From Skeletonema tropicum (Eukaryota; Bacillariophyta; Thalassiosirophyceae; Thalassiosirales; Thalassiosiraceae): DNA of 64,000 nucleotides. Under the pieces are notes generated by a model. The model had not been told where the DNA came from, ran no database searches, and saw only the letters and a list, made by a program, of their open reading frames with translations. The stretch is taken from assembly GCA_037178625.1 (NCBI GenBank), contig CM074136.1, positions 2,542,001-2,606,000 on the forward strand. Reading direction: 5' to 3'. Both the position numbers and the translations under genes were made by a program. The stretch's first letter is position 1, and every line of letters begins with the position of its first letter. Shown piece after piece: positions 54,266 to 64,000 of the stretch.

Positions 54266-57200
54266 CTACACAGATTCTTCGACTGCATCTTCCTTCTGTT
54301 TATCATCCACCGCATTTGTAGCATCATTTCCACCATCATCCTCGGCAGGCTTCTTAAGGAGCCTAAAGTACACGCCTCCAATCAAAAGAAGTGCAACTTC
54401 TGCACCAATCCATATCCAGTATGCAATAGTCACACCTTGTTCCTCTACACTTCCAACACCACTGTACTTGATAGCGAACAGCTTAATACCGGCTGACATC
54501 TGCCAAAACCCGCAAGCTAATAGAATTGTCCCGGTCAAACGATGCTTGATCTCCCATACCTTGCGAATAGTCGTCTTTTCATCCCCAGAATCTGGATCTG
54601 GTAAGTGTGGACGAGCTGCACCCCACAAGACATGCACACTTGCAATAATGAACATTGACAGGCCCATCTTAGCATGGCTCGAGAACCAGTGAGGATTCCC
54701 TTCCTTGCTTATGAAAGCGACCGCGATAGCGAATGCGATAATTGTGAGAGCATAGGCGGAACCATTGAAAAATTGATGGAGTTTGAACCAGAAGGGACCT
54801 TTGAACAAAGAACGATATATTGCCGCATTCACTGCAGTCGGAGCAAGCATCCCCCAGGCAATGAATGCGCAAATGCCATGAGCAAGCCAAGCGCCCATAT
54901 TTGGAGCACGAACTGTCTCTGCTGCCCCACTTGAAAGATTAATTTTGACAGGAGCCCTGTTTTGACCGTGGTATCCAATAACAGTACTATCACCTCCGTG
55001 AGCCCAGAGCATCTTGTTGTCCCCCGCTATAATGGGAATTTGGTTAGGCTCAACCAAAGGCTTCGTGAACTTCATCACAGTCTGCCCATTTTCATCAACT
55101 ACTACACTTGCATCGGTAAGAGTTTGTTCCTCAGATGGCATGACCTCAATAAAACCTTGATTCAGGCGATATTTTTGAGGAATTCCACTGTCCGGAGACC
55201 CACTGCATGTTGAAGATAGAGACAGATATTTGTGAGTCGATTAGAGCAACAAGCAGACAAACTCCCAACCTACAAGTATCCATAATCTGAACAACTTACA
55301 GAATACCATTAGAACCTCCCATCTTTTCATCCTCGCTAAATGCAATACCCAGCCAAGCCTGTCCAGCATATGTCGCTTCCATTGACACAGTACCCTCCGG
55401 CTCGTTCAGCTTGTACCTGAGCGTGTAACCATCAGTCAATGTCGTCTTACAAAACACCCTAGAGCAATCAGCATCAGCAGATGGAGCCTTCTCCCCTGCT
55501 GAAGGGGTACCAGGAACAGGAGTGGCTCCATCAGGAGATCCCAGACAAACTGTCTGTGGAGCGGGAGTCGCACATTCCATGCTTGCATCCAACATTTGAA
55601 TGTTTGTCAACAGTGGCTGCCCCGAAACACTCTGAGATCCATCTCCCAATTCCTTGATTGTACCCTTCACTGTGGCACGATATCCTGCAATCGGATTATT
55701 ATCTGGCCCAGTGCATGAATCACATGAAAAGAAATTAGGATCGGACTTGGTCGACCCATGCGCTCTCCCAGCGGCTAAAACTTTATCCGTCTCTTCCAGA
55801 CGATATCCAAGGCAGTGATCACCTGTGTTTGGATCTTTCTCACCAAGGACTTGAAATCCAGAGTCAATACATATGTCCACATCTAAGAGGCAATGGTATG
55901 AGTGTAGCTCGGGATTTTTCAGTGTAGCGACGGAAGGAGCATCAAGGAGTGTTCCTCGGCCGATGCACAAGGTGTCCATAATGAAGCCGGTAGTACAAAT
56001 CTCATCACCAATCTTGAGAACGGGAGATTCAACGGGTGGTGGAGTTTCTAGTGCTAATGATCCACTGAAGTTGAGATTCAGAGAAAATGGTGCTTTGTTT
56101 GTGCCGTGGTATCCAATGGTAGTACTGTCTCCACCGTTAGCCCAGAGCATCTTGTTCACTCCAGGAGTGATGGGAATTTGATTCGCTTCAACCAAAGGCT
56201 TCGTGAACTTCATCACAGTCTGCCCATTTTCATCAACTACTACACTTGCATCGGTAAGAGTTTGCTCCTCAGATGGCATGACCTCAATAAAACCTTGATT
56301 CAGGCGATATTTTTGAGGAATTCCACTGTCCGGAGACCCACTGCATGTTGAAGATAGAGACAGATATTTGTGAGTCGATTAGAGCAACAAGCAGACAAAC
56401 TCCCAACCTACAAGTATCCATAATCTGAACAACTTACAGAATACCATTAGAACCTCCCATCTTTTCATCCTCGCTAAATGCAATACCCAGCCAAGCCTGT
56501 CCAGCATATGTCGCTTCCATTGACACAGTACCCTCCGGCTCGTTCAGCTTGTACCTGAGCGTGTAACCATCAGTCAATGTCATCTTACAAAACACACTAG
56601 AGCAATCAGCATCAGCAGATGGAGCCTTCTCCCCTGCTGAAGGGGTACCAGGAACAGGAGTGGCTCCATCAGGAGATCCCAGACAAACTGTCTGTGGAGC
56701 GGGAGTCGCACATTCCACGCTTGCATCCAACATTTGAATGTTTGTCAACAGTGGCTGCCCCGAAACACTCTGAGATCCATCTCCCAATTCCTTGATTGTA
56801 CCCTTCACTGTGGCACGATATCCTGCAATCGGATTATTATCTGGCCCAGTACATGAATCACATGAAAAGAAATTAGGATCGGACTTGGTCGACCCATGCG
56901 CTCTCCCAGCGGCTAAAACTTTATCCGTCTCTTCCAGACGATATCCAAGGCAGTGATCACCTGTGTTTGGATCTTTCTCACCAAGGACTTGAAATCCAGA
57001 GTCAATACATATGTCCACATCTAAGAGGCAATGGTATGAGTGTAACTCGGGATTTTTCAGTGTAGCGACGGAAGGAGCATCAAGGAGTGTTCCTCGGCCG
57101 ATGCATAAGGTGTCCATAATGAAGCCGGTAGTACAAATCTCATCACCAATCTTGAGAACGGGAGGGTTAATCACAGGAGGAGCAGTCGTCGTCGTTTCAG

Positions 57201-57906
57201 CTGGAGGTGGTTCCAAGGTAGTACTAGTATCATCCACCACGGATGGTGTAGATACAACAGTACCATTGGCATCCCCTACAGCTACAGCTTCAGCAGCCGC
57301 AGCAGACCGGATCAAACATTCATTCCCAAGAACATCCGCTTCCACACTCACCATCGTATTCGGATCACACGACACCGTAGAATCCAATACTTGAACATTC
57401 GTCAAAACAGGCGTCCCCACCACACTACGCGTCCCCGGAACACCGGTAACCCTCCCCATCCCATCCCCAAGTTCCTTCACCGTACCAACAATCGTCGCTC
57501 GATATCCCGCAATTGGATTCCCATCCGGTCCAGTACACGTGTCACACTTGAAGAAATCGGGATCCGACTCAGTCGTCCCATGTGCCCTCCCGGCAGCTAG
57601 GACCCTGTCCGTTTCATCGACATCGATGCGTAATCCTGGACAGTACAATCCACTGATTGGATCTTTGTTGCCCAATACTTGGTAGCCCGAGTTGATGCAG
57701 ACGCCCACGTCTAGTAGACAGTGGTAGGAATGCAGTTCGGGGTTTTTCAAGGTGGTTACGGCGGAGTTATCGAGAAGGGTGCCCCGTTCGATGCAGAAGG
57801 TGTCCATTATGAAGCCGGTCATGCAGACTTGGTCGCCCATCATGAGATCGGCGGAGGTGAAAACACTGGAGAGGAGGAAGAGTAGAGCGTGCTGGAAGGC
57901 CTTCAT
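54266..57906 (-). CDS. Secreted/membrane DOMON - cytochrome b561 protein with repeated Cys modules
   Basis: Exons are 57906-56438, 56340-55300 and 55202-54266; both introns are 97 nt, nearly identical, with the frame kept (1148 residues). Order: signal peptide (MKAFQHALLFLLSSVFTSA); Cys module 1; Ser/Thr/Pro linker; Cys module 2; DOMON A; Cys module 3; DOMON B; b561 core. A Cys module reads roughly GFIMDTxCIxRGTLLD...TLKNPELHSYHCLLDV...AGRAHG...CDTCTGPDGNPIAGYR. The DOMON units have AWLGIAFSEDEKMGG, LTDASVVVDENGQTVMKF, KMLWA and IGYHG (heme-binding Met and His candidates). The b561 part has five helices with His in WLAHGI, KLHQF, SSHAKMG and IKHRLTG. CYBDOM proteins move electrons across membranes, often from ascorbate to metal ions such as Fe(III), so a surface metal reductase role is an inference. 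The Cys module is unknown to me. Confidence 0.8.
54930..57170 (-). repeat. 1.14-kb tandem duplication inside the b561 gene
   Basis: About 56030-54930 and 57170-56070 are nearly identical direct copies (offset 1138 bp), covering Cys module, linker, DOMON and the intron within it. Differences are few (for example Cys-Ser-Ser against Cys-Ser-Arg; LWANGG against LWAHGG). The duplicated intron is of equal length in both copies. Confidence 0.9.
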
Positions 57907-57959
57907 TGTCTCTCTAGAGTCGTTTGGTTGAAATTAAGCTGTGTTGTGTTCCGTGTTGT

Positions 57960-58383
57960 GATCAATTGGAGTATCTTTTTATGACGTTCGTTGGTAGGTA
58001 GAGAGGTTGAAAGCTGAAAGCGAAGTTGTGCAAGCAAGATCTTTTTTGCTTGAGCATTTTGTCGATGTTGCGTGGGCAGGCTACATCAAAAATCGCACCA
58101 CTCGGAAAATCGCACCAAAAATATTTTGCTAACAAACTACGCACAAAACACATCCTGACTGAAACTATTGCCTCTCTACGCTCAACATCGACCCTCTGGC
58201 TATGCCCACCGGCCATAGGTTGATAGTACATGTTATTACCTTTCGATTAAGCCGCTGGGAGTCATCCTATGCACTTACTCGCATCACAGTGGCTGCATAG
58301 GTGCTCATATATATGCATGCGCGCGTCAAAATGGAATCAGTATAATTAGTAGGTGCAATAGGCCATTTTGGACCGATGCTTGT
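57960..58383. other. Intergenic between the b561 gene and the hAT element
   Basis: No gene is supported. Two copies of AAAATCGCACC lie near 58088-58118, matching a sequence on the far side of the transposon (61813-61823). The overlapping 65-89 codon frames on both strands here have no motif. Confidence 0.45.
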
Positions 58384-58391
58384 GCTTTATG

Positions 58392-61300
58392 TAGCGTAAT
58401 GGAATTTCACCATTTTTGGAGGGGGTTGAAAATTGCAGGTTGAAATTTCAGAAATTTCAGAAATTTCAAGGGATTAAATTTCACTCTAGCTTATCCTGAG
58501 ATAGTCGTAATACTTTGCACTCTGCAGTCAACACATCACTCTAAGAGAGACTGTCAGCAAGCTTCTTTCCAAGCATCTTCTTCGCATCCATGATATGACG
58601 GAGGTTTTCCTTCCCTCGAAGAAGTGCAACACCAGTTGGATCCTTCATCCTATTCCTATCCTTCACAAGAATGCTGTTCTTCAGAGGTTTGGCCCTACGC
58701 TCACAATCCATCGATCCGACAGTTCCCATAGACATTAGAGGCTTAGCAACCAATCGATAGAAGTCAGATGATCCTGCATAACATTCAAACCACGTGATGC
58801 GACCAGAAATAGCACCAGTTGATTCCACATACTGTACCACATTTTTGATACTAAAAGACTTGTTGTTCTGTTGCAGCTGTTCCAAAGATGGAAGCGATGG
58901 AAGTGGAACGTCAAAAGAATGAAACCAGTCATTGTTTTGAGTATCAAAGTCCTCAAAATCCTTTTTAACTCTCCTCCGCATCTCATCAGAACCATCTTCA
59001 CCCAAAGGCACATACCACTCGATCATCTTCCTTACGAGCGCAGCCTTGTTAGTCTGCAGGTAGAACAACTCCCTCCACACACGAGAGTTTGGGTCACAGA
59101 GGAAACACATCAAGTGATGCTCATCGAGTAAACCAACCTTCAGTCCGCTGGGATCAACACCATCCATATTGAAACGTTCACGGATCATACCAGCAACTTC
59201 TGCTCTTGAGCCCTGACCAAGAAGTTCATCAAACTCGGGAGTGAGACACTTGTTAATATCATTGCGCAGCGCTTGAACCAAGAGGGGGTAAGCACTAAGT
59301 GGCATATCCTTGCGGGAACAAGCCAAATGTGCTTCCTTGAAAGGGAGCGTGAAGGCAATAACAACATCAAACATCTTCCAAATATTTTCCTTCTTGAAGT
59401 GCTCCATCAGCTCATCCAACTCAGCTTGCTTTGTTGCAGTGCGCTCACTACGATACTTTTGATACTCCGCCTTGCCAGGAAGTACAAGAAGAAAGTCACG
59501 ACACTTGCGAGCGCTCACAACAACGTCATGTAGAAGGTTCATCCGTGTCTCCACGGGGCAGAAAACTTTGGAGTAAAACACGAGCTCATCCACTAGAGCT
59601 GCGCTGCGTCGGAAAGAATCAATGCGATCAATCTTCACGAAGTCCCTGACTTTCCTAGCATACTTTATGACAAGTTGCATAACTGAAGTCTTGGCTAGGT
59701 CTTTCATAAGCAAATCGATGCAATGAGCCGGATCGCGTGTAACTATGACCTTCATCCCTGGATACTTTTCTTCAAGTTCCTTCCCAACTCGATCCGCAAC
59801 ATGCCTTGCAGCATTATCAACAGGAATGCTCACAATCTTCGCATTGTATTCTTTCATGACGTTTTCACAAACCCTCACAGCATCCTCTATTTCGGCTTCG
59901 GTAACATGCTTATCGCTTCCAAGATCTTTCCATTCGAGGAAGAGTGAGAAGTCACTCTTCGCGACGGTGTATACGATCTAGGCAGAAGAGGATACAGCAG
60001 GGCAACATAAATAGTAGTGAGACAATTGAAAGCAATGAAGTTATTGTACAGAACATAAATCACGTACCTTTTGTTTGCCCAAGACAGTGACTCCATCCAT
60101 CGCAACATTTACATGTCCGGGAATTTTTGCCATAAATGATTTCAACTCCGATGTCGTTTGTTTATCAATTTTAATGACATACTTGTCATAGATTGTTTCA
60201 ACATCACTTGGAATGAACTTCAAGATGGCAGGGTATCGTTGGTGTAGGCTTGCTTGCACCCAAGGATCCAATAGACGACTCAATGGCTCGCCACGAGCGA
60301 CAATGGCTCGTACCTCGTGCATGAGTACAATGTCAGCAGATGCCTGGTTCATGCTCTTACCATACGTGTGCTCCATAGTAGTTTGTGCAGATGGTACACG
60401 CTTTGTTTTCTTGCGAGGGGGAACGGATGTGGAGGTGGATTTGGTGACATCACTAACGTCCCCAGAGTTGGATAGTAGATCAATCACCGCAACGGGGCCA
60501 TGATTACTACGCATGGCAGCAACAGTTTCACTTGGGTTGGATTGAAGTGCAAGATACGTTGCTTGTTTCTTATTCGCTTGAGCCCCTCCTTCGATTTGTC
60601 TCCTTGTGTGAGGGCATGTCAACCCTTCACATTCGTGGAGAGAATGTTTTCTAGCTCTTGTTGCATTAAATGTCGCTAGCAACTTGTTGTACTTAGGACA
60701 GTGCTTGCATACAATACGTAACTTGCCATTGGGTTGGGGCGTGATTTCGTATTGGGAATAGAGCGTTGAGTCTCGTTGCTTTTTGGCATCCGGAGCTGCT
60801 GCAAAAGGCACAGCAGCAGGTGGTGCTGCGGGTGGATCGACTGCAGCGACGGCAGGTGGATCGACAGCAGCGACGGCAGCATCGGCAGTTGGGGCCGCAG
60901 CGGTGAGCTTGTGTTGGACACAGTGAAGACACATGAGAGCGGTATGGGAGTTGGCAAGTGTTTTTGCATGATCATTAAGATCCCCTGCAGGGTTTTTGTA
61001 GGATGGGTTGCCCACAATTTCCTCACAGTAGAGTTTACCGCAAAGGGCACCATGAATTGGTCCTTCACACATCATGCACTGATGATCAGCCGGGTTGTTG
61101 AGGGGGGAGTTCTTCATGCCACAAAGGGCGTTGGCGGCGCATGTCAAAAGCATTATTGTTGAAGATTATTGAATTGTTGTTGTTATTGCCAGGCAAACTA
61201 TGACAGCGTGGTAGACGGCAGAGTGAACAAAAAGTTGATTTGTGCACATACCCGCACCCAAAATAAGAGCCATCCGCGCCCAAAATCATCTGGTACATGC

Positions 61301-61629
61301 CAATGCAGGAACACGCATGTAAGCTGAATTACTACGAAGGAATAAGTAATACTGCATTGTTAGTCGCCAGCATTTTGGTGAAGAGTTACTCTCCGCTGAG
61401 TTGACAAACTCATCATCTGGATGGTGCGTGGTGTTCTTTGGGGTTTGGTGGTTGGTGGAATGAAGGGTCTTAGGTTATTTTTGTGCTACGTGTTGGTTCA
61501 GTACCATCCGTTCGCGCCAGAATTTTTGTGAAATTTCATTGTTGGCCAAAATTGGTGCAACTTTCACCCTGTAAATTTCACGAAAGTTGCAGTAGTGAAA
61601 TTTCACCCTTTTGAAATTCCATTACGCTA
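58392..61629. mobile_element. Complete hAT DNA transposon with TIRs and 8-bp target duplication
   Basis: The left end 58392-58409 is TAGCGTAATGGAATTTCA and the right end 61612-61629 is its perfect 18-bp reverse complement. The 8 bp GCTTTATG occur directly outside both ends (58384-58391 and 61630-61637), a typical hAT target duplication, and the first five bases fit the hAT YARNG end consensus. Further TGAAATTTC repeats lie inside both ends (58438-58468 and 61550-61610), possible transposase-binding sites. The 3238-bp body carries one transposase gene with no break. It looks recently inserted and potentially autonomous. Confidence 0.92.
58541..61153 (-). CDS. hAT transposase, intact, two exons
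   Basis: Exons 61153-60068 and 59977-58541, with a 90-nt intron (GTACGT to CCTAG), give 840 residues in one frame. The N-terminal part has Cys-rich motifs (QCMMCEGPIHGALCGKLYC) and a BED-like region (RIVCKHCPKYNKLLATF...RARKHSLHECEGLTC), then an Ala/Pro linker. The catalytic RNase H-like core follows: HVNVAMDGVTVLGKQK with the first Asp, and IVSIPVDNAARHVADRVGKE with the second Asp, then VTRDPAHCIDLLMKDLAK, as in DUF659-type hAT enzymes. The end, SMDCERRAKPLKN...KENLRHI, matches the hATC dimerisation tail. It cuts and pastes the element that carries it, in the nucleus. No stop or shift was found. Confidence 0.88.
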
Positions 61630-61637
61630 GCTTTATG

Positions 61638-63340
61638 TAATAGTTATATATCAGTCAACAAATTAAAAATTGTATTTGAAAATACTTCCTCAAGGGTTTC
61701 TGGGTATCTGTTTGGGTTCAACATGTTGATAGGTGCGTTCAATGGTGGGCATACTCACATGATTGTTTTGTCTCTTTGTGTGGTGTTGCCTAGTTCAAAT
61801 ATGGCGCGAAGTAAAATCGCACCAAAATATTGGTGCGAATTTCTGATTGAGCGCCTGGGTAGAGGGTTAACCAGAAGATGCCCACACCCCGGATCCACCC
61901 CGGGTGGCGTCTTTACCACGTAACTGTGTCAATAATAGGTCGATTCTTTTGGTTCAAAGACCAACAACCTTCCATTTAGTTAGTTTAGAACGCCTCTGCA
62001 ACGTGACATGGTGGTATTCCGACCATTCTCCAAGATATTGGGGGTACTAATTCAGTAGCACTGGCATCGTCGGCCCGGGGTGCTCGGCCATCACGCATCA
62101 CACACTAACAAAAAACATCTCCTCCATGACGAATCCGACGGCAAACCATGGTACTATTGGGCCAATATTCCCAAAATCAACATAAACAACATAGTGCCTG
62201 ACCCCATTTTTTATGCAGATTCCGATTCTGTAAGCGGTGGCGGCCGAATCGGCGTCGTTGTGATGGTATACGGCTCTAACCGCCAGAGAGACAAAATCTG
62301 CACATGCCGGGCAACATCATGACATACTCATATTTAATAGATTTCGGCTATTTAATAGCCATGGTGCATTGCAGACACCTTCTGAATACTATGATGATTG
62401 ATTATTATTATCAGTTTTATTGATTACATACAAATTAGACGTAATAATTGAGTAGTAGGTCAAATCATCCGCTGTTGCTTTGATCCCATCGGGTAGGAAT
62501 GGTGCTGTTAGGAGTCATATGATACCCTCAAACCACTGTATAATGCTCGCAACAGATGGCTATTGGTGTTGTGTGGTGAAAAGGCCCCCAACTTGCAGGA
62601 TGAATACACTCAATATCACTTCAAATACTCGTGTATGTAATTGCATTCGGCTCTTCATTTTCCACCAAAATATGCTACATATCAACCAGTCCAATAATGT
62701 CGTAGCCGCAATGAAATAGAGATATCTACACCAACCACGTTGATTGTTATATTATAGTCATCACCTCACAGACTTTTGGCACCCTCTCATTTCATTTTCT
62801 GTCAGATATATGCATTCTCCTTTTTGATGTATTTTGTGGAAATTATCAATTTTCAACTACTGTATTCACCATGCCACTACATGCGCCATAGAACACCCCG
62901 ACACACTCTAGAGGGGATCGATCGCCGCTTAATAGAATATAGATGGCGTCTGCAAACCAGTTCAGTGGCAGAGCAGCTCCAACTATTCATCTGAAGACCA
63001 TATTGGAAGTGCATCATCACACCGATGTCAAAGCGCAATTTTCCGGCACCTCTACTTTGGTGTCATGATAAGTAGCGATGGCGTGGATCGATGTCCACCT
63101 GACGACACCACTTCATAGAAAGGCTATTGGAGAGGGAGTTGCTGCAGTTGGGCTGTCTAATTTTATGTGTAGCTAGTGTTGTTGATGTCGGCACGTACGG
63201 GGTCGAGGTGCGCCATGGTGATCGCTGGTGATTTTTTTCATTATCCCCTGGGCATCTTCTGGTTAAGAAGTTAGTTGTCACGTGCGCAGGGAAAGGCCCA
63301 CCTGTTGAGCCTGGGTAGAGTGTAGAGTGCATCTGGTGTG
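61638..63340. other. Gene-poor region with short inverted repeats
   Basis: No gene is supported. A perfect hairpin TCGCACCAA-AATA-TTGGTGCGA lies at 61817-61838. An 18-bp perfect inverted repeat, TTAACCAGAAGATGCCCA at 61867-61884 and its complement at 63249-63266, flanks 1.36 kb; the segment CCTGGGTAGAG also occurs directly at about 61855 and 63310. These may be remnants of an unrecognised element. Frames of 60-80 codons are present but lack motifs. Confidence 0.45.
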
Positions 63341-63600
63341 GTGACGTCAGGTGTGACAAAGCAAGTACTCCTAGGTACCTAGCTCGGACCAGCTTCCGGA
63401 GTGGCACTTCACCTTTTTGTCGCGTCTTTTTATTGGGTCTCCTCAGATCGCCTCCTACTACTTATATATCCTCTTCGTCCACCGGCTCTCATGACGTCAC
63501 CAAACGACAGGCCACAAACCAGCGAGCTGCGTGCAGCGTGCCGGACCTATGTATTTATAAGTATCAGATAAAACCACTCTGGTTTCAACGTACTTGTCAG
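63341..63600 (+). promoter_or_regulatory. Candidate promoter with two palindromic CRE sites and a TATA-like box
   Basis: TGACGTCA, the full bZIP/CRE palindrome, occurs at 63342-63349 and 63492-63499. TATTTATAAG at 63551-63560 is a TATA-like candidate, and CTTATATAT near 63461 another. They lie 290-510 bp upstream of the start codon at 63856. TGACGT-type sites act in CO2/cAMP and light control in diatoms, so such control of the downstream gene is an inference. Confidence 0.4.
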
Positions 63601-63855
63601 CTTGTCTGATCAGTTCTCAAAAATTCATTTTTACCATAGAGTGAGACATTGTTGGAAACCGGTCGGCTGTGGCTCAAAAAGCGAGGCTCCTTATTTATTG
63701 GGACTACATTTGATAGGTTTTGGAGTTTTGGAAGTTGGAACATCACACATCACACATCACGCGCCGGCTGGAGGTGTCAACCATGGCATGCCACTTCGGG
63801 TAGCAAAGAACAAGCAGCGCCAACAACTCTGCTCACAATGCTGCACCCTATCAAA

Positions 63856-64000
63856 ATGTCGTCCCTAATCATCATCTTAGCAATCATCTTGCGCAGCTGC
63901 AACCTGTCAACATCATTCTCAATAAATCCATTGAGAAGTCAAAAACACTTCTTTCCAAACAGTAAGCAACATAAGCTTCCTCACTTATCCACGTCACTCT
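63856..64000 (+). CDS. 5' end of a probable plastid-targeted protein (cut by window end)
   Basis: From ATG at 63856 the frame is open to the window end (48 codons). It starts with a hydrophobic signal peptide (SSLIIILAIILRSC), then STSFSINPLRSQK: a signal cleavage region with Phe at the +1 position and a Ser/Arg/Lys-rich stretch, the pattern of a diatom bipartite plastid presequence (though Ser-Phe replaces Ala-Phe). The mature protein is not visible. A secreted protein is the alternative. Confidence 0.5.
   Translation, partial: MSSLIIILAIILRSCNLSTSFSINPLRSQKHFFPNSKQHKLPHLSTSL

Noticed and set aside
54104..54692. Plus-strand frames of 130 and 164 codons after the transporter gene
   Set aside because: They run through the 14-bp minisatellite and antisense to the b561 coding region.
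61845..61925. Possible tRNA-like fold around GCGCCTGGGTAGAGGG and CCCCGGATCCACCCCGGG
   Set aside because: No proper D-arm/anticodon/T-arm consensus (no GGTTCGA-type T loop) and the pairing is partial.

Overview
This is nuclear DNA from a photosynthetic stramenopile, most likely a diatom and probably a centric one. The supporting signs are: short GT-AG introns (58-129 nt); leaders with a signal peptide followed by an A-x-A-F type motif, the diatom plastid import signature; a tandem family of heat-shock-factor (HSF) genes, a family known to be expanded in diatoms; and a ZMYND10-like dynein-assembly protein, expected only in lineages that make flagellated cells such as centric diatom sperm. Species cannot be fixed from the sequence alone.

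Layout. 0-6 kb: the edge of a Stowaway/mariner-like element, a secreted alpha/beta-hydrolase, and a divergent pair of plastid-targeted genes (an unknown membrane protein and a carotenoid-desaturase-like flavoprotein) sharing a 229-bp promoter. 5.9-31.2 kb: a large tandem array with four HSF genes (each with a 20-nt microexon inside the DNA-binding domain), two HSF 3'-end pseudogenes, and five copies of a small two-helix membrane ORF (two open, three broken); a MITE-like element interrupts its left edge. 31-45.6 kb: a gene relic, a tiny zinc-finger protein, two low-complexity genes (one with ARM-like repeats), a promoter-like tandem repeat loaded with TGACGT, a GNAT-DTW fusion, a ZMYND10-like gene without its MYND finger, a metacaspase relic, a broken copia-like retrotransposon and a sulfotransferase-like gene. 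46-58 kb: a CDCA7-like zinc-finger gene, a phytanoyl-CoA-dioxygenase-like gene, a full [FeFe]-hydrogenase with an added C-terminal NTF2-like domain, an auxin-efflux-carrier-like transporter, and a DOMON/cytochrome b561 gene with a 1.14-kb internal duplication. 58.4-61.6 kb: a structurally complete hAT transposon with terminal inverted repeats, 8-bp target duplication and an open transposase. 61.6-64 kb: gene-poor sequence ending in the first codons of a probably plastid-targeted protein behind two perfect TGACGTCA sites.

The genes do not form one pathway. The strongest candidates for new biology are the hydrogenase with its NTF2-like tail and duplicated 5' end, the GNAT-DTW fusion, the MYND-less ZMYND10, the HSF array with its embedded membrane ORF, and the repeated cysteine module of the b561 protein. 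Exon boundaries were inferred by hand from GT/AG sites and frame continuity.
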